Part shown: in pieces, positions 53,734-63,212 of the stretch
Position numbering within the stretch: the stretch's first letter is position 1
Layout: each line of letters opens with the position of its first letter
Assembly: GCF_000341735.1 (NCBI RefSeq)
Contig: NZ_KB455575.1
Span: forward strand, 2,929,972-2,993,971
Source: Methylotuvimicrobium buryatense 5G
Lineage (GTDB): Bacteria; Pseudomonadota; Gammaproteobacteria; Methylococcales; Methylomonadaceae
DNA length: 64,000 nt
Direction: 5' to 3'
Translations under genes and position numbers: made by a program
Notes under the pieces: generated by a model
Told to the model about the DNA's origin: nothing
Databases searched by the model: none
What the model saw: only the letters and a program-made list of their open reading frames with translations

Positions 53734-55084
53734 GGCTCGCCACCAACGCCGCGCTTTCCTCGTCCAACAAATAGATCAGTTTTCGGGTATTACCGTTCAA
53801 CCAACTATGCAGCAATAACAAGGGAATCGCGACAACCAAGCCCATTTCCGTCGTCACCAACGCGCCGGATATACCGCCCGACATCAATTTCGGATCGCCG
53901 GTGCCGAATAGCGTAATGGCTTGAAAGGTCTCGATCATGCCGGTGACGGTACCCAGCAGACCCAACAACGGCGCCACCGATGCGAAGATCGCGATGGTTG
54001 GGAGAAAGCGTTTGATTTTCGGGCGTTCGCCGAGTATCGCCTGATCCAATTTGAGCCCCAACGCGTCGGCATCCAGTTTCGGATGTTCCTGAGCGACTTC
54101 GCGCAAACGACGGATCGCCGTATCGATTTCGGCTTCGGAATCGCTCCTCTGTTCTTGCATCTTCCGGTGCAGACGCGTCAGCGAAAACGTACGCTCGGCG
54201 GCCAGCAACAAACCGATGAGTCCCAATCCGATAATCAAATAACCGATCACGCCGCCCTGTTCGATATGTTCCGACCAATCCGGCTTTTGCACCATCAACG
54301 ACAAGATCGCGCCGCGCGACGGATCCAACGCGACAGGGCTAATGCCGTCTTTGCTCTCTTCCAAGGTTTTCGCCAGAGTTAAGAAACGCGCTTGAGGTTG
54401 ACGGCCCAGTTCGACCAAACGTCCGGTTTCCGGTAGATAACGCAGATATAAGCCGTCGGAAACCGCATTGAACGCACCGATACGCACCACTTCGCGCCGG
54501 CTTTCCTGACCGTCGGCGGTGATCACCGGTGCTACGAAACGAGCGACTTTGCCGGCTTGCACCATTTCATCCAGCAACAAATGCCAGAATTTCTCCAACT
54601 CCTGGATGTTCGGATTGCTTTTCCGCTCGGCCAGCAATTTCGCGGTCTCTTTGCGGTCGGGTAATTGCGCGGATATGATCGACGCGCTGAACAGGCTCAG
54701 CATGTCTTTCGACGTTTGCCGGACAATGCCGAACAATTCGCCCAATGCGCCCATGCGCTCGTGCAAGCGTTCGGTCTTGTCCTTGATTGCCGGCTCGTTG
54801 GTTTCGTAACGGTTTTTAAGTTCCGCGCCCCGCTGCCGTTCGGCCGCCAATTTAGTCTTGACCGACTGCAACAAAGCCGCCTGCCGGTCGCGCGCATTGC
54901 GAAATTCGCGCTCGCGTTCGGCTAATTCCCGGCTTTCCAGGACGCTATCGGAGCGCACTTGCTTGATCAATTCATCCAGCGTTTTCGGACTATCGGCCAT
55001 GACGGCCGGTACAGCGGCAAAGCACAGGCATAATACCCATAGCGCTTGTCTGATGGAATTCAGGTTTCGAATCGTCGATTTCAT
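53702..55084 (-). CDS. periplasmic coiled coil fused to ExbB-like channel (TtpC-ExbB type)
   Basis: 460 residues from ATG 55084, chosen because it overlaps the DUF3450 stop codon as ATGA and is followed by a signal peptide (ALWVLCLCFAAVPAVMA). Residues 30-250 are a periplasmic domain with a long coiled coil (AEREREFRNARDRQAALLQS). From about 265 there are three helices of the MotA/TolQ/ExbB fold, including IASVAPLLGLLGTVTGMIET and GGISGALVTTEMGLVVAIPL. Such proteins occur in TonB2-type clusters beside a second, short ExbB, as here. Confidence 0.88.
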   Translation of the reverse strand: MKSTIRNLNSIRQALWVLCLCFAAVPAVMADSPKTLDELIKQVRSDSVLESRELAEREREFRNARDRQAALLQSVKTKLAAERQRGAELKNRYETNEPAIKDKTERLHERMGALGELFGIVRQTSKDMLSLFSASIISAQLPDRKETAKLLAERKSNPNIQELEKFWHLLLDEMVQAGKVARFVAPVITADGQESRREVVRIGAFNAVSDGLYLRYLPETGRLVELGRQPQARFLTLAKTLEESKDGISPVALDPSRGAILSLMVQKPDWSEHIEQGGVIGYLIIGLGLIGLLLAAERTFSLTRLHRKMQEQRSDSEAEIDTAIRRLREVAQEHPKLDADALGLKLDQAILGERPKIKRFLPTIAIFASVAPLLGLLGTVTGMIETFQAITLFGTGDPKLMSGGISGALVTTEMGLVVAIPLLLLHSWLNGNTRKLIYLLDEESAALVASRGGQVRVVTG

Positions 55085-55860
55085 CGTGCCGTCTCCGGTG
55101 CCGATACCGGCAATTTGAGCAATTCGGGTGCCGCCTGTTTTTTCGCGACACGCAAGGATTGTCCGATCGGAGTGCGGTATTCGCTCGGCAGAATTCGCCA
55201 TTCTTTGTTTTCCTTGTCCCAATAGCCGCATTCGTTGCCGTCCAATGTCAAATAATACAGACCGACGCGGCCGAAGCGCAGAAACTCGACGGTACGATTG
55301 CCGCCGCCCTTCGGCAGTTCGCCGCTGTAGGCTTCGATCGTGCGCCCGTAATCGGTTTCGACCAAATAGGCATCGATCAAACGATGAAATTTCTCGGCCA
55401 GACCGACGTCGGAACGGTCCAACAAATGCTCCAGCTCCTCGACTCGCAATGTGCGTTCCTGCTCGAGAAACGGCGCATCCAATTCGACGAATTTGCGCAG
55501 CACCGCTTGCATGCGCTGCATTAGCGGAATGATATTGCGCTGGGTTTCGTCGATCTCGTCCATTTGCCGGTCCAGCTCGGCGATTTCCCGGTCTTGGCTA
55601 TCGACGATCTTGGCCAATTGCGTATGATAACTTTTCAAGTTTTCGAGCTCCCGAATCGCTTCGCGGTACTCGGCGAGCATCTTTTGCTGTTGGTCGTCCA
55701 GTTTTTCCACGGTAACCTGCGAACGACGGGCGCTTTCCAGCCGCTCCTGTTGAACTTGTACCGCGCTGTCCAGTTGCGCGCCCGTTACCGCTGCCGGCAT
55801 CAAAGCCGGCAATAACAACCCGATACTCAGCGCGCGGAGGCGGGACCGATTACATATCAT
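55081..55860 (-). CDS. DUF3450 periplasmic protein (TtpC/TonB2-type cluster)
   Basis: 259 residues from ATG 55860, preceded by AGAGGA and followed by a signal peptide (SIGLLLPALMPAAVTGAQ). Then a long coiled coil (about 25-110) and a small globular end (VGLYYLTLDGNECGYWDKEN, WRILPSEYRTPIGQSLRVAK). DUF3450 genes almost always start ExbB/ExbD/TonB operons; the protein is thought to assist the energising complex. First gene of the six-gene leftward operon. Confidence 0.87.
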   Translation of the reverse strand: MICNRSRLRALSIGLLLPALMPAAVTGAQLDSAVQVQQERLESARRSQVTVEKLDDQQQKMLAEYREAIRELENLKSYHTQLAKIVDSQDREIAELDRQMDEIDETQRNIIPLMQRMQAVLRKFVELDAPFLEQERTLRVEELEHLLDRSDVGLAEKFHRLIDAYLVETDYGRTIEAYSGELPKGGGNRTVEFLRFGRVGLYYLTLDGNECGYWDKENKEWRILPSEYRTPIGQSLRVAKKQAAPELLKLPVSAPETAR

Positions 55861-56234
55861 TACGTTTATCCTCTGAAATTTTATTTTATTGTAACTATTC
55901 AGTCCCCCGGCAATTTTCGTTCCCACGCTCTGCGTCACTGCCATTAAGTTAAGGTAAGCCCGTCATTCCGCCATGGACTGGCGGAATCCAGTGCCATGGA
56001 TGGCACGCTTTTGAGGCACATTAGAGCCTGAATGCAAGCATTACTTATCTCTGTGACGGCTTAACTTAATGGCAGCGACGCTCTGCGTGGGAACGCCTGA
56101 GTACCGCGCCAGCGGTACGAGACGCCAGAGCGTCTCGGTCTTCATTCCCACGCCGGAGCGGGAACGATTGGGGGGTGTGAAAAATTACAGTTATTCGCTT
56201 TAATGAATTTTTTAGACCCGAAATCCGCGACCGA
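55861..56234. repeat. gap with family C element inserted in another palindrome
   Basis: 55938-56078 is a 141-bp family C element, CACTGCCATTAAGTTAAGG ... CTTAACTTAATGGCAGCG. It is flanked by an 11-bp direct repeat, ACGCTCTGCGT (55927-55937 and 56079-56089). Without it the flanks join into a GTTCCCACGCTCTGCGTGGG-type palindrome that continues to 56165. No gene. Confidence 0.85.
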
Positions 56235-56510
56235 TCAACCGGCCGACATTTCGGAAGCCGTTAGACTATTCAATAAGTCCAACGCCTTATCGAGCTTTTC
56301 CTCCAACTGAACGGCATACAGCCTAAGCTGAATGATTTCTTTTTGCATCGTTTCGACATTACTGTGAACATGCTCGAAATGCACTTGAAAATAGCGCGGC
56401 ATCGGAAACGATTCGATTAATTGGCCGCTGAATTTTTTTAGTTCGGACTCAGTAGCCGTTCGATCTGTTATTGACGAAGAAAAATACTGTTGTTTGTCTA
56501 GATCTATCAT
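56235..56510 (-). CDS. small soluble protein of unknown function
   Basis: 91 residues, no signal peptide or membrane helix. The C-terminal half is a predicted coiled coil (NVETMQKEIIQLRLYAVQLE, EKLDKALDLLNSL). I do not recognise it. It has GGAAT-like upstream sequence rather than a strong ribosome-binding site. It may be a real small gene; no neighbour suggests a role. Confidence 0.45.
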   Translation of the reverse strand: MIDLDKQQYFSSSITDRTATESELKKFSGQLIESFPMPRYFQVHFEHVHSNVETMQKEIIQLRLYAVQLEEKLDKALDLLNSLTASEMSAG

Positions 56511-57013
56511 GGCGAATTCCTTACTCGGGCGTCGAACCCGGGTTGTTTAATTCCAACACTCATTGCTAATCATGCCCCAAGCTGATCGACATAAGGCTTT
56601 ACGATCGAATAAAAATCCGTCCCTGGAGTTGTCGCTTCCATTGTCTTCATAACACTCATACAGGAAACAAAATCCGAATTGCGGGAGGATGTTAAATAAC
56701 ATTGACCGGTTTTTTTTGCTTCCGCTTATTAAGACGTTTCAATCGCCAAAAAACCTCACCGTTATTTTGAATTTTTTTCGATGAATGATCATTCGGCACA
56801 ATCTACAACGCCGAGGTGGGCTTTTTTTTGATAGTTCGTGCGGAGTAATTTAGTTTCATTAATATATCGGCGAGGCAAATTCGAGATAAATTTCGTAGTT
56901 TCGTAGCCCGTATGCAGCGCAGCGGAATACGGGAATGGCGCGGCTTCGAACGTCCCGGATTGCGCTATGCTCCATCCGGGCTACGGGGCTGGTAAATCGG
57001 ATAGTTCGAAAAC
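56511..57013. other. gene-free gap containing a REP-like palindrome
   Basis: 56903-56984 is a family D palindrome (GTAGCCCGTATGCAGCGCAG ... CCATCCGGGCTAC), ending 30 bp from the vapC stop. The first 390 bp are A+T-rich and show no gene. Confidence 0.7.
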
Positions 57014-57427
57014 TCAATCTCGCCAGGGATTGATGACATCGAGCTCAGGGTAACTGAAGTCGCGAACATTGCGGGTAACCAGCTTCAATCCATGCCTAAG
57101 CGCTGTAGCCGCAATCAGGCTGTCGATCGCTGGAATGGGACGCCCTATTTGAGCAATCAATCGTCCCCAGCGGTCAGCTACATCAGCATCCACGCTCAAA
57201 ATCCGACCGGAAAAAAACTGGGGCAGTTCTACTTCCAGCCAATCCAGTAGTTTGAGCTGTCGATCGTCATTGTTCAGCAAATCGATACCTTTACGGATTT
57301 CTCCCAAGGTTAGTACGCTGAGGTAAAGCGTGCCGGCTGGACGTTGTTCGAACCATTCGATGACGCCCTGATTGGGTTCACGGCGACGCAATTCCGATAA
57401 CACGTTGGTATCGACCAGATAACTCAT
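57014..57427 (-). CDS. vapC: VapC-type PIN-domain toxin
   Basis: 137 residues. MSYLVDTNVLSELRRREPNQ with the first acidic residue, LTLGEIRKGI with Glu, and PAIDSLIAATALRHGLKLVT with the later Asp, then TRNVRDFSY: all four acidic PIN positions are present. An RNase toxin, usually cutting tRNA or rRNA. Its ATG overlaps the antitoxin stop (ATGA). Intact, so probably active, unlike the two broken toxins elsewhere in the window. Confidence 0.92.
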   Translation of the reverse strand: MSYLVDTNVLSELRRREPNQGVIEWFEQRPAGTLYLSVLTLGEIRKGIDLLNNDDRQLKLLDWLEVELPQFFSGRILSVDADVADRWGRLIAQIGRPIPAIDSLIAATALRHGLKLVTRNVRDFSYPELDVINPWRD

Positions 57428-57675
57428 AGTTCGAATTCACGGGTCAGACTGGCATCGCGTTCTATGATGAGATCGTCCTGATCATAAAGTGGCGAACGAC
57501 GCATGAATTCAACCAGCGACTGCCGATTACCCGTCAGTCGGTCGTAATCGGCGCGTGAGAGCAGTACCGCAACAGAACGACCGTGATGGGTGATGTCCTG
57601 AGGCCCATCCTGTTCGGCGCTGCGTAATACGGTGGAAAGACGCGCTTTCGCCTCCTGAATTTGCCATTTATGCAT
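57424..57675 (-). CDS. Phd/YefM-family antitoxin
   Basis: 83 residues from ATG 57675, with AGAGGTT five bases upstream. MHKWQIQEAKARLSTVLRSA, then ITHHGRSVAVLLSRADYDRL, is the Phd/YefM DNA-binding fold; the C-terminal tail (LYDQDDLIIERDASLTREFE) would wrap the toxin. It should repress its own operon. Upstream 57685-57837 holds only the promoter region and no repeat besides the family D copy at 57838. Confidence 0.88.
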   Translation of the reverse strand: MHKWQIQEAKARLSTVLRSAEQDGPQDITHHGRSVAVLLSRADYDRLTGNRQSLVEFMRRSPLYDQDDLIIERDASLTREFEL

Positions 57676-57837
57676 AATCAACCTCTAATTCTAACCAGTC
57701 TGGTCAGATTATAAGCGGTATTTGTTTTAAACGCACTTCACGCCACTAACTGCGCCCGGATCCATACTGCCATTGATCAGACTAAGCCAACGGGGTCAAG
57801 ACTTGACCCCGTAGCCGGAAAGGCGTTTCGTAGCTTC

Positions 57838-57919
57838 GTAGCCCGTATGCAGCGCAGCGGAATACGGGAAAGGCGCGGCCTCGAATTTCCCGGATTGCAC
57901 TACGTTCCATCCGGGCTAC
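57838..57919. repeat. REP-like palindrome (family D) overlapping a stop codon
   Basis: 82 bp, GTAGCCCGTATGCAGCGCAG ... CCATCCGGGCTAC. Its last bases (GGCTAC) contain, on the other strand, the TAG stop codon of the PepSY protein gene at 57916-57918. Confidence 0.9.
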
Positions 57920-59190
57920 GGTGCTATTGAACCTCCGTGTTTTGTCCGCTTCGCCCGGCGTTTTTGCAGCCAACGGATGACACCGGTGACGAACAACAGC
58001 GAGCAAGCCAGGCCGGAAAGCAACACCAAAATGCGGCCCGGCCAGCCAAAAGCATGACCGCTGTGCAGCGGCCATTGCCAATCCAAAAAAACATCGCCGG
58101 CGCTGCCGGTGCCGGAGTCGTAGACCTTGACGATGGCGCCGGTGTATTGATCGACCGCCACATCACGGTAACCGATGAACCGGTTTAGCTCAGTGACATC
58201 GCGCTTCGAGATTTTATATACGTCTGCCTCGCCCTGAGGCGCGTTCAAGCCCCAAAGCCGTCCGGAAGGATAAAAGCGCTGCACGATCGCTTCGGCCTCG
58301 CCGGGACTGATCGGTTTATTGCCGGCCCAAGGATCGGACCGGTATTTTTCCGATGCAATGCCGGTCCAAGGATCGGACCGTTCCAACTCGGAGACTTGGC
58401 CGACTAAGGTGTCGACTTCATCGGGCAGGTTGAAATAAACCCCGGAAAACAAAACCGGCAGCAACACGACGGTCGAATAAATCCCGACGGTTTTATGCAA
58501 ATCGTAATTCAGTCTGGTTCTGCCAGCATGGCGTTTTAGGGTAAGCGCTTGCTTGAATTTTCCGGTCAACGGCCACCAGACGATCACGCCGGTCAAGACT
58601 AAAATAATCGATACGATGCCTAAAATGCCGACGATGATCCCGCCCGTTTCGCCTAGCAGCAAACACCAATGCAATTGCATGATGAAACTGACCAGCGGCC
58701 GGCCCCAATAGCGTTCCTTGGGATGCCAAAGTTGCCGGCCTTTGAACTGGACCGTATACGGATCGACGAATAGGTAATATCCGTCTCCGTCGTTGGCTTG
58801 TTCGGCTGCTCTGATGTAATAAAGCAATTTGTAAGCTACATCTACGTTTCGAGGGTAATAGACTTTATGAAGGCGGCTGCCTTCGGGTTTACTGCGCTCT
58901 GCTGCAGCGATGATGTCATCCAGCGACCGGTAAGCCGCCGCCCCTTCCGGCGGCGCCGAAACAACCGACAGCTCGGGGTTCACGACTTCTTGCAATTCCT
59001 GATAAAAAACCAGAATGCTGCCTGTGACCCCGACCACCGCCAGAATCAAGCCGGCGAACAAGCCCAAATAAAGATGTACGCTCAGCCAAAGCTTGCGGCG
59101 TGACTTGAGCCGAGCCAAACGGTCGGCATTCCGTTTGGCGGCGCTCGGCATCCGTTCGCCGGGCGCTGGGTCATCAATAAGTCGTTTCAT
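57916..59190 (-). CDS. PepSY-associated transmembrane protein (ferric reductase-like) 1
   Basis: 424 residues, four membrane helices: LWLSVHLYLGLFAGLILAVV, the pair around 185-225 (VGILGIVSIILVLTGVIVWW), GIYSTVVLLPVLFSGVYFNL, and the last near 385-405 (LLSGLACSLLFVTGVIRWLQ). Large periplasmic segments with PepSY folds and several conserved His. Relatives (FoxB/PiuB type) reduce iron siderophores taken up by a neighbouring TonB receptor. Downstream of a paralogue and a receptor on the same strand. Its stop codon lies in a family D repeat. Confidence 0.87.
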   Translation of the reverse strand: MKRLIDDPAPGERMPSAAKRNADRLARLKSRRKLWLSVHLYLGLFAGLILAVVGVTGSILVFYQELQEVVNPELSVVSAPPEGAAAYRSLDDIIAAAERSKPEGSRLHKVYYPRNVDVAYKLLYYIRAAEQANDGDGYYLFVDPYTVQFKGRQLWHPKERYWGRPLVSFIMQLHWCLLLGETGGIIVGILGIVSIILVLTGVIVWWPLTGKFKQALTLKRHAGRTRLNYDLHKTVGIYSTVVLLPVLFSGVYFNLPDEVDTLVGQVSELERSDPWTGIASEKYRSDPWAGNKPISPGEAEAIVQRFYPSGRLWGLNAPQGEADVYKISKRDVTELNRFIGYRDVAVDQYTGAIVKVYDSGTGSAGDVFLDWQWPLHSGHAFGWPGRILVLLSGLACSLLFVTGVIRWLQKRRAKRTKHGGSIAP

Positions 59191-59246
59191 GATAATCGGC
59201 TACTCAATTGCGGTGCGGTTTTGATTGCCGTTAAAGCACGTATCAT

Positions 59247-59328
59247 GTAGCCCGCATGCAGCGCAGCGGAATACGGGAATGGCGCGGCTTCGAACGTCCC
59301 GGATTGCGCTATGCTCCATCCGGGCTAC
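59247..59328. repeat. REP-like palindrome (family D) overlapping a stop codon
   Basis: 82 bp, GTAGCCCGCATGCAGCGCAG ... CCATCCGGGCTAC. Again the terminal GGCTAC supplies the TAG stop codon (59325-59327) of the gene on the other strand. It separates the two PepSY genes. Confidence 0.9.
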
Positions 59329-60539
59329 CTGGCTATCTTGTTTCTCAATGCCATTTGAGTGGCTTTATGACTTGCTCTGCACTTATGCCTCCAGCGCACA
59401 ACTCCCGTTACAAACAACAATGGACAAAGCAACCCCGACAGGCATACCAATATACGTCCAGTCATTCCGAATGCTTGACCGGAGTGCAACGGCCATTGCC
59501 AATGACTTAGCACCTCGCCAGCCGATCCAATAGTCGGATCATCAATATCCAGAATTTCGCCGCTGTAGCGGTCTATGACTACGCAACGACGACGCAAGAG
59601 ACTACCGGCTTGTTTAACACCGTCCTTACAAACGGTAAAGGTTGAATCAGGTTTCGTCGCACCGTAAATGACTTGCAAACGCCCGCTTGGATACTCGCGC
59701 TCAGCAATTTTTACAGCATCTGCCATTCCCAAAGATGCTAAGTTGATGTTTGGATTGGAATGAAACCAATAGCGATAAGTCGCTGGCGAAAACAACTCGA
59801 CGACCGGCACCACGTATTTCGGCACGGTAATGTAGATGCCGGAAAACAATACCGGTAACAGTACAGCAGCCGAATAAATTCCACTGGTTTTGTGTAGATC
59901 GAAAATTAAACGTTCGGCGCTGGCCTTGCGCTTAATGGTCAAAGCTTGACGCCATTTACCGGTTAAAGGCCACCAGACGATCAGTCCGGTCAATACCGAA
60001 ATAATCGTCAATGCGCTAATGACGCTGACTGCCAGCTCACCGTATTCACCCAGAAGCAGCGAATAATGCAGGATAAAAATAAAATCGATAAACGTTGTTG
60101 GAAAGAGTTGATGACTAGACCAACGTAAACGTTTACCTATCACCTCAGCAGTGTACGGATCGACCGATACCTCCCAAAATTCGGTGGCGCCATGGGCAAT
60201 CGGAACGGCATAACGAATCCTGCACGCGGCTTCGGCATTCTGCGGATATTGCATATGCGCTTGTTTAGCTTCTCCAGGCATCTCAGGGACACTGGCGGCA
60301 ATAATATCAACCAATGGTTTATAAGTGGCATCCGCGAACGGTGGTTTAACCGTCAATAATCCCGGTGCCAGCCATTCGTCAATTTCGGGATAAAACGCCA
60401 GGATGCTGCCGGTTAGGCCGATCACGGCAATAAATGTACCGAAAAGCAAGCCGAGCCAAAGATGAATGCTTAACCAGAGTTTTCGACGGCGCTTTAGCCG
60501 AGCCAAGCGGATTTCGCTAAGTATTCTTGTCGAAGTCAT
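59325..60539 (-). CDS. PepSY-associated transmembrane protein (ferric reductase-like) 2
   Basis: 404 residues, paralogous to the protein at 57916: LWLSIHLWLGLLFGTFIAVI, VLTGLIVWWPLTGKWRQALT, LIFDLHKTSGIYSAAVLLPV, LSGLLCPLLFVTGVVRWRHK. Divergence is substantial and the periplasmic parts differ, so the two may handle different steps or partners. It starts 124 bp after the receptor's stop codon. Likely an inner-membrane siderophore-iron reductase. Confidence 0.87.
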   Translation of the reverse strand: MTSTRILSEIRLARLKRRRKLWLSIHLWLGLLFGTFIAVIGLTGSILAFYPEIDEWLAPGLLTVKPPFADATYKPLVDIIAASVPEMPGEAKQAHMQYPQNAEAACRIRYAVPIAHGATEFWEVSVDPYTAEVIGKRLRWSSHQLFPTTFIDFIFILHYSLLLGEYGELAVSVISALTIISVLTGLIVWWPLTGKWRQALTIKRKASAERLIFDLHKTSGIYSAAVLLPVLFSGIYITVPKYVVPVVELFSPATYRYWFHSNPNINLASLGMADAVKIAEREYPSGRLQVIYGATKPDSTFTVCKDGVKQAGSLLRRRCVVIDRYSGEILDIDDPTIGSAGEVLSHWQWPLHSGQAFGMTGRILVCLSGLLCPLLFVTGVVRWRHKCRASHKATQMALRNKIAR

Positions 60540-60663
60540 TGTGAGAATTTAGGGGCTTCTTCTCCCCTCAAGCTCCATAAGTTGTGAAAATGATTCTGCA
60601 AATCAGTCTAAAAGCCCTGCAAGCTGGGTTAGGCTGTAGCCGTTACCCAACCCGCAATTCCTG

Positions 60664-63108
60664 CTAAAAACGATATTCAACTCCGCCAATCACTGAGCGG
60701 GTACCACCCGGATTAAACGCTGGTACATCAACACCACCGGCATTACCTCTTACCCAAACCGAAGAAGCATAATGTTCGTTGGTCAAATTACGCGCATCAA
60801 TAAATAGATTCCAATGTTTGCCGTCATCCCAACCGGCACGAGCGCCAAGTAATGCATAAGGCTTAGCAGACAAGGTGTTGGAAAAATCCACCCAATTAGA
60901 GCTGACAATTTGTGCATTCGGTCCGATATAAAAACCGCCGGGGTGTTTATAAAGCGCTTCTAATCTGGCGTTATGCTCAGGTATTCCGGGTATTCGGTTA
61001 TCACCTAGATTCTGATCGTTATCAAAACGAAAGTTATTCCAGGTATAGTTGCCGCTAAGACGCAGTTCATCGCCGGTTGTAACAAGGTTTAAAGATAAGT
61101 TAGACTCCAATCCGAGCTCAATACCCGTGTGTAAAGTAGTGCTATCCGCATTTGTCGCGGTAAAGGCGCTACGATCAGTTGGACTGCTAACGATCAAATA
61201 CTCGTTATTAACCCAAGAGTGATAAAATGCTAAATCCCAATTAAAGAAATCTGTTTGCCCACGGGTACCAATTTCTACTGTGCTCGCAGTTTGAATATCA
61301 CGGGGTGGCTTCAAAAAAACATGGGCTAAATTTGCTAGCGGCGGCGGTTCCGAACTGCGACTTAAGTTGCCAAAGACCTGAGCTTCTTTGGTCGCTTGCC
61401 AAGTAAAACCAAGTTTAGGATTAGGGGCAAAGAAATCCTTATGCGCTTTGTTGTAAGGTGTTGCAACACTGGGAGAGAAACCAAATGTGCGTTCATATTT
61501 GACACTGCGATAGTTTATCTGAATACCAGCTACCAGTGTAAATGTGTCGGTTAAGCTGAGTTGGTCTTCCAAATAGACTTCGATATTCTTCCATTCGTCG
61601 CGCTCTTGCGCTAATAGCGGTCCCCGTCGCCTATTAACGGTCGCATAATCAAGATCATCGATGAACATCCACTGCATCAAACCGCCCCATACCACCCGGT
61701 TTTTCAGACCTAATAGATCGCCATTGATTTCGTGCCGCCAGTTGAATCCTGTGTCTTGCCAAATATCTTCCGGGGTGGCGCGAATCCATTGAAAGTTAAA
61801 TTTTTTATACCCGTAATAAGCGCCCACTTCGAAGGAGTCTCCATTGTCCATCTGTATTGAATGCTTCAAATCCACCCGATACAACGGAAAGTCATTTGGA
61901 AATGCCCAGTTAGGTCCAAACAAACTCTGAGTGTTTTGTTGTGGATTGTCCTTAACTTGCTGTTTTGTTAAGGGATCCAACCCAGTGAAATTGTGTTTTT
62001 GAATGTCGAAATACAAACGAGTTTCGTGATTTTCGTTCCAACGGTAACCAACATTACCGTGGCCATAGAACTGTTCCTGTTTATTGTTATCACGGGTGGT
62101 GTCGGTGCTTAGATAGGAGAACGATCCGTAAACATCGAAACCGTTGTCGAACACTTTGCCAACGCTAAACGTTGGATTGACGTAATCATAAGTACCCCAT
62201 TTCATACCGACTCGCATGCCTTCGGCTGTGTAGCCGGTGGGGGTTATCAGATTGATTGCTCCTCCGAGATTGCTGCCACCATATTCAAGCGCATTGGCTC
62301 CACGGTACACCTGGACGTGGTCAATGGCATACAAGTTGAACGTTTGAGTATCGGAAGCACCATTTGCACTGGTAAAAGGCATGCCGTTACGGAGTATTTT
62401 CAGTCCGCGAATAGGGGAAATAATCGAATTGGCGTCGGAACCGCGAATGGAGATGCGCGATCCACCTGCCGATCCGACGCTGGAATCGCCGACATAGACA
62501 CCTGGCGCATTGGTAAATACGTCGTTCACCGACAATACCGCGCCCTCATTTATTCGCGCCCCATCAATTACCGTTGTCCCACCGGGAACGCGATTAAGTT
62601 TAGTTTGAGATTCTGTAATTGATGGCGATGTCAAATTTAGATCCCCGCCAAGCACTTTCATATCCAACTGCTCCACCGGCCCGGTCCAGGGCTTCTCTTC
62701 CGGCTCGGCCTTGACCAGCTCGAATTCTCCGGCCGCCGCCAACAAGGTTTCGGTGCTTAGGCTCCCGGTTTTGGGTATTTCCAGCGTGATCACATTACCG
62801 TCGACGGTGCGATAGCTTATTCCGCTGCCTTCGAGCAGGCGTTCGAGCGCTTGTTGCGGCGTGTAGCGTCCTTTGAGGGCGTTAGCGGTCAAGGATTCGG
62901 CCAGTTGCGCGCTGTACAGCAGTTGTACGCCGGTTTGCCGCGCGTATTCGGTCAAAGCCGGCACGAGGTCTTGTTTCGGGATATCGAATGCGAAGGTTTG
63001 TTCGGTCGAAGGCTCGGCATGGAGCGGGGCGGGAAATACGAGCGAGCCCGATAGGGCGGCCGCGAACAGCGGCGCGGCAGTAAATTGAAGCCGGTGTCGT
63101 TTATGCAT
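60664..63108 (-). CDS. TonB-dependent siderophore receptor with N-terminal STN domain
   Basis: 814 residues. Signal peptide (1-32), STN domain (about 38-110, FDIPKQDLVPALTEYARQTG ... LLEGSGISYRTVDGNVITL), then the plug (TVIDGARINEGAVLSVNDVF ... DHVQVYRGANALEYGGSNLG) and a barrel ending RSVIGGVEYRF. STN receptors usually signal through a FecR-type anti-sigma factor, but no fecI or fecR adjoins. With the two PepSY genes it forms an iron-siderophore uptake unit. TGATAA-type motifs upstream are too poor to call a Fur box. Confidence 0.92.
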   Translation of the reverse strand: MHKRHRLQFTAAPLFAAALSGSLVFPAPLHAEPSTEQTFAFDIPKQDLVPALTEYARQTGVQLLYSAQLAESLTANALKGRYTPQQALERLLEGSGISYRTVDGNVITLEIPKTGSLSTETLLAAAGEFELVKAEPEEKPWTGPVEQLDMKVLGGDLNLTSPSITESQTKLNRVPGGTTVIDGARINEGAVLSVNDVFTNAPGVYVGDSSVGSAGGSRISIRGSDANSIISPIRGLKILRNGMPFTSANGASDTQTFNLYAIDHVQVYRGANALEYGGSNLGGAINLITPTGYTAEGMRVGMKWGTYDYVNPTFSVGKVFDNGFDVYGSFSYLSTDTTRDNNKQEQFYGHGNVGYRWNENHETRLYFDIQKHNFTGLDPLTKQQVKDNPQQNTQSLFGPNWAFPNDFPLYRVDLKHSIQMDNGDSFEVGAYYGYKKFNFQWIRATPEDIWQDTGFNWRHEINGDLLGLKNRVVWGGLMQWMFIDDLDYATVNRRRGPLLAQERDEWKNIEVYLEDQLSLTDTFTLVAGIQINYRSVKYERTFGFSPSVATPYNKAHKDFFAPNPKLGFTWQATKEAQVFGNLSRSSEPPPLANLAHVFLKPPRDIQTASTVEIGTRGQTDFFNWDLAFYHSWVNNEYLIVSSPTDRSAFTATNADSTTLHTGIELGLESNLSLNLVTTGDELRLSGNYTWNNFRFDNDQNLGDNRIPGIPEHNARLEALYKHPGGFYIGPNAQIVSSNWVDFSNTLSAKPYALLGARAGWDDGKHWNLFIDARNLTNEHYASSVWVRGNAGGVDVPAFNPGGTRSVIGGVEYRF

Positions 63109-63212
63109 GGTTTCTCCTGAAGCTTATCGAAAAATGAACGGTGTCTTTGATAAGACGGAGAAGTGATAAAGTACCGCACTGTTTTTTTTATTTTTTTATT
63201 GGGAAGGGTTTC

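Noticed and set aside
63109-63180. Fur box upstream of the siderophore receptor
   Set aside because: Only scattered TGATAA/TTATCA pieces are present, without the 19-bp symmetry expected.
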